Assembly: GCA_035552275.1 (NCBI GenBank)
Contig: DASZLR010000011.1
Coordinates: forward strand, 1-11,553
Length of the DNA: 11,553 nt
Direction of reading: 5' to 3'
Origin: DASVLX01 sp035552275
GTDB taxonomy: Bacteria > Actinomycetota > Actinomycetes > Mycobacteriales > Pseudonocardiaceae
The notes under the pieces: generated by a model
Database searches by the model: none
Seen by the model: only the letters and a program-made list of their open reading frames with translations
Told to the model about the DNA's origin: nothing
Translations under genes and position numbers: made by a program
Shown: piece by piece, positions 1 to 5,971 of the stretch
How the letters are laid out: each line of letters starts with the position of its first letter
How positions within the stretch are numbered: position 1 is the first letter of the stretch

Positions 1-1
1 C

Positions 2-472
2 GAGCTGGTCGAACCACTGCGATCCTTGTTCAAGGACGAGGTACGTCGGGTCGGGCTGGAACTGGGTCTGCCGGAGACGATCGTGCACCGGCAACCTTTT
101 CCCGGCCCGGGTCTGGGCATCCGGATCATCGGTGAGGTCACCGAGGATCGGCTGGCCGTTCTCCGGGCGGCCGACGCCATCGCCCGCGAGGAACTGACCG
201 CCGCCGGCCTGGACCGGGACATCTGGCAGTGCCCGGTGGTGCTGCTCGCGGACGTGCGGAGCGTCGGCGTGCAGGGCGACGGCCGCAGTTACGGCCACCC
301 CGTCGTGCTGCGGCCGGTGTCCAGCGAGGACGCGATGACCGCGGACTGGACGAGGCTGCCCTACGACGTGCTGGAACGGGTCTCCACCCGGATCACCAAC
401 GAGGTCGCCGACGTCAACCGCGTGGTGCTGGATGTGACCAGCAAGCCGCCGGGCACGATCGAATGGGAGTGA
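2..472 (+). CDS. guaA: GMP synthase (glutamine-hydrolysing), C-terminal part
   Basis: This is the last 156 codons of GMP synthetase, which aminates XMP to GMP with ammonia from glutamine in de novo guanine nucleotide synthesis in the cytosol. The frame is open from base 2, so the start lies outside the window. The visible part is the C-terminal dimerisation domain. Its family motifs are the stretch HRQPFPGPGLGIRIIGEV, the segment RPVSSEDAMTADW, and the C-terminus DVTSKPPGTIEWE. The IEWE ending at the stop codon is the normal end of the protein, so it is cut only by the window edge. Its neighbour is convergent, with only 32 bp between the two stop codons. I recall that guaA also sits next to the EsrISR genes in Corynebacterium glutamicum, which fits the genes that follow. 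Confidence 0.97.
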   Translation, partial: ELVEPLRSLFKDEVRRVGLELGLPETIVHRQPFPGPGLGIRIIGEVTEDRLAVLRAADAIAREELTAAGLDRDIWQCPVVLLADVRSVGVQGDGRSYGHPVVLRPVSSEDAMTADWTRLPYDVLERVSTRITNEVADVNRVVLDVTSKPPGTIEWE

Positions 473-495
473 CGGGCTGAATGGGAGTGATCGAG

Positions 496-517
496 AGGCC
501 GGCATCAGTGCCGTCCT
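496..517. terminator. Possible bidirectional terminator between convergent genes
   Basis: The arms CGGCA (500-504) and TGCCG (509-513) form a stem with a TCAG loop, and AGG/CCT extend it past one mismatch. It lies between the guaA stop and the stop of the minus-strand gene. There is no T-tract, so this is a weak, position-supported call. Confidence 0.35.
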
Positions 518-762
518 GATCGCAGCGACAGCGCCATCAACAGGACGCCGATCAACAGTGCGCCCCCGGCGATGATCCATCGCGGATCGATCGGCGGCAG
601 CCACTCCGAACCGTCGCTGACCAGATACGCCGCCACTCCCAGGGTCGCCAGCCCGGCGATCAGCGCGATCGGGTCCGGCCCGCCGCGCCGGCGGACCGCG
701 CCGGGCTCGGTCCGCGCCGGATTCTCTCGCTCGAAGTCTTCTCGGTCTGCTCGCTCAGCCAC
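505..762 (-). CDS. Small two-helix membrane protein
   Basis: This 85-residue protein is of unknown function. Residues 1-29 are charged and probably cytosolic. Two hydrophobic helices follow, roughly residues 32-48 (ALIAGLATLGVAAYLV) and 63-80 (WIIAGGALLIGVLLMALSL). The loop between them is short and contains WLPPIDPRW, and the tail is basic (RSGRH). The start is GTG at 762, supported by a strong Shine-Dalgarno, GGAGGT, 5 nt upstream. It overlaps the stop of the PspC gene by 8 bp (GTGGCTGA), so translation is probably coupled to that gene and the two form one operon. The context suggests an accessory part of the envelope-stress module, but no domain family is recognised. The gene could also be a lineage-specific filler; the start and operon assignment are firmer than any function. 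Confidence 0.8.
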   Translation of the reverse strand: MAERADREDFERENPARTEPGAVRRRGGPDPIALIAGLATLGVAAYLVSDGSEWLPPIDPRWIIAGGALLIGVLLMALSLRSGRH

Positions 763-2029
763 GGGTCACCTCCAAGTATCCGGCGCCGTTGGTCGCCGTC
801 ACGATGATCGTCAGACCGTCGGTGCCGTTCTGGCTCGCTTGCCGGTCGGCGTTGGGACCGTTGTCGTGCGCCCCGAGGCAGTCCACCGTGCCGACGTTCG
901 TGTGACACGAGGCGCGGACCGTCGCGTCGGCCGGCACCCGAACCGACAGGTTGCCGGCGCCCTCGGTGATGGTCGTGTGCACCGTGCCCGACCCGGCCAA
1001 CTGGCTGAGATCCACGATCATGTTGCCCGCCGAGTGCTGGTACGTCGGCTGCACGTCGTTGATCACGCTGGGCTCGTACCGGGCGTTGCCCATGCCGGCC
1101 CACCGATCCAGGCCGGCGATCGGCAGGACCAGACCGATCAGGGCCAGGATCAGCGCCGGGCCGATGAGCCCGCGCCCGCCGCGGACGAACGAGCCGGCCA
1201 CCATCCCCGCGCCCAGGACGGCCAGCACGATGCCGACGTCGTGTCGCAGATCGAGCCAGCCGACGTGTGGCGACACCACGGCCAGGCCGGCGGTGACGAC
1301 CAGCGCCGCGCCGACGGTCGCCCAACCCACCCGAGGCCGCCGCTGTCGCTGCATCGGCTCGGCTGCCGGCGGGCTCGGATTGGGCAGATCCCAAGCGAAT
1401 GGCGCCGCGCCCAACGGATCCCAGGCCGGCGGGCTGTCCTCCGCATCGCCCTGCCGCCCCTGGCCCACGCCTGGACTGGGCGGCACGGCGCTCCGGTTGG
1501 GGTCGCCTGGCGGGTTTCCCGCCGTTGGGGCGGCCCCGGCCGGCGGGTCGGCGCCCCACAGGGTGCGACCCAGCTCCATCTCCACCGGGCTCACCTCCGG
1601 GCGATACCCCGATCGGGCGCGATGCAGCAGGTACATCGCGGCCAGCACCATGATCGCCCCGACCACGGTGCTGATCGGCCCGCCGAGCACGAAGCTGCTC
1701 GCCGGAATCAGCGCCAGGCACAGCAGCACGGTCAGCAGGGCCGATGTCGAGCTGCGCCCCCGATGGATCAGCGCCTCGGCCGCCGACACCTCGTCGGACT
1801 CGCCTGGCAGCAGCAGCCAGCCCAGCAGATAGAACAGCAGCCCGGCGCCGCCGTAGACGGCGCTGACCACCAGCACCACCCGCACGATCACCGGGTCGAT
1901 TCCATAGCGCCGGCCGATGCCGGCGGCGACCCCGGCGACCATTCGGCCGCGCCGTGGCCGTCTCGGCCGGCTCGCCCAGAAGTCTCGCACCGTGTCCTCG
2001 ACAGTGGAGGAGATTCGTTCCGTGTTCAT
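755..2029 (-). CDS. PspC-domain membrane protein with LiaF-like C-terminal domain (EsrI-like)
   Basis: This 424-residue polytopic membrane protein is probably the inhibitor or sensor partner of the divergent two-component system. Residues about 21-77 are a PspC domain: a basic RPRRGRMVAGVAAGIG segment, then YGIDPVIVRV and a hydrophobic helix ending in LLGWLLLP. Two more helices follow (about 95-140), then a Pro/Gly-rich cytosolic linker, then about three helices (RVGWATVGAALVV to LIGLVLPIAG). The last 100 residues form a beta-rich extracytoplasmic domain. Its pattern GAGNLSVRVPADATV is typical of LiaF/DUF4097-type C-terminal domains. The start is taken at ATG 2029. A second in-frame ATG at 2041 is possible, and neither has a clear ribosome site. 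In C. glutamicum the PspC protein EsrI is divergent from esrSR and restrains the system. That role here is inferred from architecture and gene order. Confidence 0.93.
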   Translation of the reverse strand: MNTERISSTVEDTVRDFWASRPRRPRRGRMVAGVAAGIGRRYGIDPVIVRVVLVVSAVYGGAGLLFYLLGWLLLPGESDEVSAAEALIHRGRSSTSALLTVLLCLALIPASSFVLGGPISTVVGAIMVLAAMYLLHRARSGYRPEVSPVEMELGRTLWGADPPAGAAPTAGNPPGDPNRSAVPPSPGVGQGRQGDAEDSPPAWDPLGAAPFAWDLPNPSPPAAEPMQRQRRPRVGWATVGAALVVTAGLAVVSPHVGWLDLRHDVGIVLAVLGAGMVAGSFVRGGRGLIGPALILALIGLVLPIAGLDRWAGMGNARYEPSVINDVQPTYQHSAGNMIVDLSQLAGSGTVHTTITEGAGNLSVRVPADATVRASCHTNVGTVDCLGAHDNGPNADRQASQNGTDGLTIIVTATNGAGYLEVTRG

Positions 2030-2065
2030 GATTTCGAGCATGGCCGTCGCGGCGGGTGCCGCGCA

Positions 2066-2082
2066 TCAGGGATCGACCCTGA
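2066..2082. promoter_or_regulatory. 17-bp palindrome, candidate response-regulator operator
   Basis: TCAGGGATCGACCCTGA has perfect 6-bp arms (TCAGGG/CCCTGA) around a 5-bp centre. It sits in the gap between the divergent PspC gene and kinase operon, 54 bp before the kinase start. That is where an autoregulating NarL/LuxR-family regulator would bind. It would cover the -35 position of a promoter whose -10 is GATATT (2094-2099). The same half site recurs near 10.3 kb. The sequence symmetry is seen directly; the binding protein is inferred. Confidence 0.55.
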
Positions 2083-2088
2083 GAAATC

Positions 2089-2105
2089 CCGGGGATATTC
2101 CCCGG
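2089..2105. promoter_or_regulatory. Inverted repeat around a -10-like GATATT
   Basis: CCGGGGATATTCCCCGG has 7-bp perfect arms around TAT. The centre contains GATATT, a plausible -10 box for the plus-strand kinase operon, starting about 38 bp before the GTG. The repeat may be a second operator or only a GC-rich flank of the -10 box. Confidence 0.35.
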
Positions 2106-2136
2106 TGAGCGAGGCGCGCCTCCGTGTGACGATGGT

Positions 2137-3486
2137 GTGGTGGACACCGGAGAGAAGATCGACTGGGCGCTGCTCGCCCGGCTGACTCCGCCGTCGAGGA
2201 TGTCTCGGCGGCGGACCGGCCGGGTGGTGGCCGGGGTGGCCGGCGGGATCGCCGACCATCTCGGCGTCGGCGTGCTCTGGGTCCGGGCCACGTTCGTGGT
2301 GCTGGCCGGCTTCGCCGGCGCCGGCGTCGCGGCGTATGCGCTGCTGTGGGTTTTCGTCCGACAGGAGCCGGCGTACGCGCGGCCGCACGAGGTGTCGCCG
2401 CGCGAGCGGCAGCAGTCGTACGCGCTGATCGCGTTGGGCATCGGGCTGGCCGTCACCGCCAGCGCGGTGTCCGGGACGGTGAGCAGTTGGCTCGCCGTCC
2501 CGTTGGGGGTGGCGCTGGTCGGCGCCGCGTTGGTGTGGCGGGAGGCCGACGAGGGCCGGCGCCGCCGGTGGGTGGATGGCGCCCGCACCGGAATGTCGGG
2601 CGTGCTGCTCGGCGACGGCGGCCGTGGCGCGTTGTGGCGGGTCCTCACCGGGGCGGCGCTGGTGGTCACCGGCATCGGCCTCATTGTCTGGCGCAGCGTC
2701 GATTTCAGCCAGATTCCGTTCGCGCTGATCGCGGTGCTGGCCACCCTGGTCGGGGTGACGGTGCTGACGGTGCCGTGGTGGTTGCGGCTGGTGCGGGATC
2801 TCGGCGACGAGCGCCGGGCGCGGATCCGCACCGAGGAACGCGCCGAGATCGCCGCGCACCTGCACGATTCGGTGTTGCAGACGCTGGCGCTCATCCAGCG
2901 GCAGGCCGAGGCGCCGCGCGAGGTGTTGCGGCTGGCCCGCGGCCAGGAACGGGAACTGCGCAAATGGCTGTACGGTCCAGGCGGTTACGGCCGGGCCGAG
3001 GATGGCGTGAACGGCCCGGTGACGCTCGCCGAGGCGCTGGCGCTGGCCTGCGCCGAGGTCGAGGACACCTTCGCGGTCGCGGTCCGTCCGGTGGTGGTCG
3101 GCGACAGCCCGCTGGACGCCGCCCTGCACGCTCTCGCCCAGGCCGCCCGGGAGGCGATGGTCAACGCGGCCAAGCATTCCGGCGAGGCCGAGGTGAGCGT
3201 CTACGCCGAGGTCGAGGCCGAGCAGATCACCATATTCGTCCGGGACCGGGGCAAGGGGTTCGACCCGGGCATCGTGTCCGAGGACCGACACGGCATCGTG
3301 GACTCCATCCGGGGGAGGATGAGCCGGCACGGTGGCGATGTCGGCCTGCGCACCGCGGTGGGCGAGGGCACCGAGGTGCGGCTGACCATGCCGCGGGCGG
3401 CGGGCGCCCAGCCGGCGCCGACACCGTCGGCCCAAACCCAGCCAACGCGAGCCCAGCCGCCGCAGGAGACCAGGGAGGCAACGTGA
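2137..3486 (+). CDS. PspC-domain sensor histidine kinase (LiaS/EsrS-like)
   Basis: This 449-residue membrane kinase probably senses envelope stress and phosphorylates the response regulator encoded next. Residues about 24-76 are a PspC domain (RRRTGRVVAGVAGGIADHLG, then a helix ending in ALLWVFV), like the one in the divergent protein. Further hydrophobic segments run to about residue 220. The HisKA_3 dimerisation helix contains ERAEIAAHLHDSVLQTLALI, with the expected phospho-acceptor at His243. The ATP-binding domain shows an N box (REAMVNAAKHS, Asn343), a G box (VRDRGKGFDP, Asp370), and GEGTEVRLTMP. The C-terminus is a Pro/Gln-rich disordered tail. The start is GTG 2137, with a second GTG directly after it, and no strong Shine-Dalgarno is seen. 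The stop overlaps the regulator start by 4 bp (GTGA), so the two are translationally coupled. Confidence 0.95.
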   Translation: MVDTGEKIDWALLARLTPPSRMSRRRTGRVVAGVAGGIADHLGVGVLWVRATFVVLAGFAGAGVAAYALLWVFVRQEPAYARPHEVSPRERQQSYALIALGIGLAVTASAVSGTVSSWLAVPLGVALVGAALVWREADEGRRRRWVDGARTGMSGVLLGDGGRGALWRVLTGAALVVTGIGLIVWRSVDFSQIPFALIAVLATLVGVTVLTVPWWLRLVRDLGDERRARIRTEERAEIAAHLHDSVLQTLALIQRQAEAPREVLRLARGQERELRKWLYGPGGYGRAEDGVNGPVTLAEALALACAEVEDTFAVAVRPVVVGDSPLDAALHALAQAAREAMVNAAKHSGEAEVSVYAEVEAEQITIFVRDRGKGFDPGIVSEDRHGIVDSIRGRMSRHGGDVGLRTAVGEGTEVRLTMPRAAGAQPAPTPSAQTQPTRAQPPQETREAT

Positions 3487-4190
3487 CTGAACCGGCGAGC
3501 GAACCGGCGGCCGAAGCGACGGCCGGCCGGAAGCACAGCGGTCCCGTCCGGGTCTACCTAGTAGATGATCACGGGTTGTTCCGGGCCGGGGTCCGCGCCG
3601 AGTTGGAGACCCTGGCTGCCGAGGTCGTGGTCGTCGGCGAGGCCGCGTCGGTTGGCGAGGCGGCCGCCGGCATCCGGCACGTCGTCCCGGACGTGGTGCT
3701 GCTGGATGTGCACCTGCCCGGCGGGGGCGGAGTCGAGGTGGTGCGGCAGATCCGGCCGGAGCTGCCGCGGGTGCGGTTCCTCGCCCTGTCCGTGTCCGAC
3801 GCGGTCGAGGACGTGATCGCGGTGATCCGGTCCGGCGCGCGTGGCTACGTCACCAAAACGATCTCCGCCCACGACCTCGTCAAGTCGATCAAGACGGTGT
3901 TCGGCGGTGAGCCGGTGTTCTCGCCGCGACTGGCCGGGTTCGTGTTGGACGTGTTCACGGAGCGGCCGGGCTCGACCGTGGTCCGCGACCCGAATGTCGA
4001 CCTGCTCACGCCCAGGGAACGCGAGGTGCTGCGGCTGCTGGCGCGCGGCTACGCCTACAAGGAGATCGCCACCAAACTGCACATCTCGGTGAAAACGGTG
4101 GAGACGCACGTGTCCAGTGTGCTGCGCAAGACCCAGCTGTCCAACCGGTACGAGCTGTCCCGCTGGGCGACCGACCGCCGCTTGGTGTGA
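3483..4190 (+). CDS. LuxR/NarL-family response regulator (LiaR/EsrR-like)
   Basis: This 235-residue DNA-binding regulator is the partner of the kinase just upstream. After a 20-residue polar N-terminal extension, the receiver domain begins at VRVYLVDDHGLFRAG, with the acidic pair in place. The phospho-acceptor is Asp75 in VVLLDVHLPG. The switch residues are Ser in FLALSVSD and Lys in GYVTKTIS. The C-terminal LuxR helix-turn-helix runs from LTPREREVLRLLARG through YKEIATKLHISVKTVETHVSSVLRKTQL. The length is normal for the family. The GTG start lies within the 4-bp overlap with the kinase stop. Likely targets are the palindrome at 2066-2082 and the related cluster at 10326-10370. The family call is firm; the regulon is inferred. 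Confidence 0.97.
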   Translation: MTEPASEPAAEATAGRKHSGPVRVYLVDDHGLFRAGVRAELETLAAEVVVVGEAASVGEAAAGIRHVVPDVVLLDVHLPGGGGVEVVRQIRPELPRVRFLALSVSDAVEDVIAVIRSGARGYVTKTISAHDLVKSIKTVFGGEPVFSPRLAGFVLDVFTERPGSTVVRDPNVDLLTPREREVLRLLARGYAYKEIATKLHISVKTVETHVSSVLRKTQLSNRYELSRWATDRRLV

Positions 4191-4198
4191 CCGAAATT

Positions 4199-4227
4199 CC
4201 GGCGGGCCGAGCGTCAGCCCCCGCCGG
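4199..4227. terminator. GC-rich stem-loop between convergent operons
   Basis: CCGGCGGG (4199-4206) and CCCGCCGG (4220-4227) form a perfect 8-bp stem with a 13-nt loop. It begins 8 bp after the regulator stop and overlaps the last codons of the opposing kinase gene. Its position suits a shared terminator. There is no T-tract, as is common in actinomycetes. Confidence 0.5.
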
Positions 4228-5845
4228 GGCCACCGTTACCAACCTTGCTGGCCTTGCTGATGCCGTCGATGAGCAGTTGGCCGTTCTGCTGGGTGAACGT
4301 CACCACGGTTCGATCCAGGGTGGCTTGCGCACTGGTCGTCTCGACGCTGAGCGTCACCACGACCCCGTTGCCGCCGTGCGGCTGCGTCGTCCACACCTGG
4401 ATCGCGAAGATCTTGCTGATCTGGTTCTGGTAGTTGGTGAATCCGCCGGACTGCTGTTGCGCCTTGGCCGTCAGCAACTGCCACGCGCCCGCGGGATTGC
4501 CGGGCAGCAGGCCGTAGTACTCGCGCGCCAGCGCGTCCAGCTGCGCGAAGGTCGGCTTCGCCGGTGGCGCGGTCGTGGTCGGCGTCGTTGTCGTGGTGGT
4601 GGTCGTCGTGGTGGTGGGTGCCGCGGTGGTGGTCGCCACCGGCGCCACCGGCGCTGACGAGGACGTGATCGGGTTTGGCGGCGGCGTGGAGTTGGCGGCG
4701 TTGCTGGTGTTCGGCTGGGTGAAGAAGCTGGCCACCAGGATGCCCAGCAGTGCGGCCAACACGATGGCCAGCGCGGTGAGCAGCCATTTCCGCCACGGCC
4801 GCGCGACGCCCGGCCGGTCGGCTGCCGGAGTCGGGCGGCTGGGCGGCCCGAGCATCGGCGATCCGATCGAGGTACCACCGGAGGGCCCGGCCGGATGCGC
4901 GTCCAGTCGGGTGGGCGTGGGCCCCGGTCTGCCCGGCCCGGCGAGCGCGTTGGTCGGACCGGCGATGGGCACCGGGATCGGCGCCGCCGACGCTGGCACG
5001 GTGGCCGGCGTGAGCGGCGCGTGCTGCCCGGCCGCGATGGCCGCCAGCGTGTTCGCCACGTCCTGCATGGTCGGCCGCTCGGCCGGCGACGGCCGCAGCA
5101 TCTGGCCCAGCAGCGCCGTCAGCGGCCCGGCCTGCTGGGCCGGCCGAGTCCGGCAGGCAGCAACCGCGTGCAACAGCGCCAGAGTGTTCTCGCCCAGCCC
5201 GAACGGCGGTTGGCCCTCGACGGCCGCGTACAGCGTCGAGCCCAGCGAGAACACGTCCGACGGCGAGCCGGGCGGCTCGCCCTTGGCCACTTCCGGCGCG
5301 AGATAGGCCGGTGTGCCGGCGAGCATGCCGGTCGCGGTCACCGTGACATCGCCGACGGCCCGGGAGATGCCGAAGTCGGTGATCTTGACGTTGCCGTCGT
5401 CGGCCAACAACACGTTGCCCGGCTTGATGTCCCGGTGCACGATGCCGGCTGAATGCGCGGCGACCAGCGCGGTCGCGACCTGGGCGCCGATCCGGGCGAC
5501 CTCGCGCGGCGGCAGCGGACCGTGCGCCTCCAACACCGCGGCCAGGCTGCGGGACGGCACGTACTCCATGACCAGCACCGGCTGGCCGTCGTGCTCGGCC
5601 ACGTCGTAGACGGCGACCGCGTTCGGGTGCTGCAACCGGGCGGCGATCCGGCCCTCGCGCATCGCCCGCGCCCGCGCCTCGTCGGTGTCCGCACGGGACA
5701 AACCGGGTTGCAGCAGGAGCTGCTTGAGCGCGATGGTGCGATGTAGGCGCTCGTCGTACGCCTGCCACACCACACCCATCGCGCCACTGCCGATGGGCTC
5801 GGTCAACCGGTACCGGTCGGCTACCAACTGACCTTCGTCACTCAC
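4214..5845 (-). CDS. Transmembrane Ser/Thr protein kinase with extracellular domain
   Basis: This 543-residue Hanks-type kinase has an intracellular catalytic domain, one membrane span and an extracellular domain. The catalytic features are the Gly loop GSGAMGVV (20-26), Lys41, Glu64, HRD at 137-139 with Lys141 and Asn144, and DFG at 157-159. A Thr-containing activation loop leads to GTPAYLAPE. A Pro-rich juxtamembrane linker runs from about 280 to 352, and the membrane helix is 354-375. Next come a Ser/Thr/Pro-rich stalk (about 385-430) and a folded ectodomain of about 105 residues. No PASTA repeats are present, so it is not PknB itself. The start is GTG 5845, with GGAAG 6-10 nt upstream. 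It lies downstream of a paralogous kinase with a 126-bp gap. The ectodomain resembles the C-terminal regions of the two proteins encoded further upstream, which suggests a shared ligand or complex; this is inference. Confidence 0.96.
   Translation of the reverse strand: MSDEGQLVADRYRLTEPIGSGAMGVVWQAYDERLHRTIALKQLLLQPGLSRADTDEARARAMREGRIAARLQHPNAVAVYDVAEHDGQPVLVMEYVPSRSLAAVLEAHGPLPPREVARIGAQVATALVAAHSAGIVHRDIKPGNVLLADDGNVKITDFGISRAVGDVTVTATGMLAGTPAYLAPEVAKGEPPGSPSDVFSLGSTLYAAVEGQPPFGLGENTLALLHAVAACRTRPAQQAGPLTALLGQMLRPSPAERPTMQDVANTLAAIAAGQHAPLTPATVPASAAPIPVPIAGPTNALAGPGRPGPTPTRLDAHPAGPSGGTSIGSPMLGPPSRPTPAADRPGVARPWRKWLLTALAIVLAALLGILVASFFTQPNTSNAANSTPPPNPITSSSAPVAPVATTTAAPTTTTTTTTTTTPTTTAPPAKPTFAQLDALAREYYGLLPGNPAGAWQLLTAKAQQQSGGFTNYQNQISKIFAIQVWTTQPHGGNGVVVTLSVETTSAQATLDRTVVTFTQQNGQLLIDGISKASKVGNGGPGGG
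4571..4635. repeat. Low-complexity GTGGTC tract encoding a Thr-rich stalk
   Basis: Near-repetitive GTG/GTC triplets on the plus strand read as ACC/ACG Thr codons on the minus strand. They form the extracellular stalk of the kinase. The tract is prone to slippage. It accounts for the spurious Val-rich and His/Asp-rich frames here. Confidence 0.75.
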
Positions 5846-5872
5846 GGCTGCTTCCGACTCCTCATGGCACGA

Positions 5873-5913
5873 ACCCTAACGGGTGACCGGAAGTAGCAAC
5901 GTGGTGTCACCCG
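5873..5913 (-). promoter_or_regulatory. Inverted repeat and possible promoter before the first kinase
   Basis: CGGGTGAC (5880-5887) and GTCACCCG (5906-5913) are perfect 8-bp arms separated by 18 bp. Read on the minus strand, a TTGCTA (-35-like, 5894-5899) lies between the arms. A TAGGGT (-10-like, 5873-5878) follows with a short 15-bp spacer. This could let the downstream kinase be transcribed on its own with an operator over the -35. The short spacer makes it uncertain. Confidence 0.3.
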
Positions 5914-5971
5914 GCCGGCCTCAGGTGGACGCGACCGCGCCCGCCGAGGTTGCCCGCATCCGGCGGAACCT

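Noticed and set aside
572..2185. Long plus-strand open frame opposite the PspC gene
   Set aside because: It is antisense to a protein with recognisable PspC and LiaF-like domains. Its translation is Arg/His/Gly/Asp-rich with no domain, as expected for an off-frame in GC-rich DNA.
660..2963. 767-codon minus-strand open frame
   Set aside because: It crosses the divergent promoter region and lies in the wrong frame over both the PspC gene and the kinase; its composition is Arg/Ser/Pro-rich without motifs.
2346..3482. Plus-strand frame that runs into the response regulator as one 614-codon ORF
   Set aside because: The part before the regulator start is out of frame with the histidine kinase and Arg/Gly/Ala-rich. 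The regulator has its own coupled GTG at 3483.
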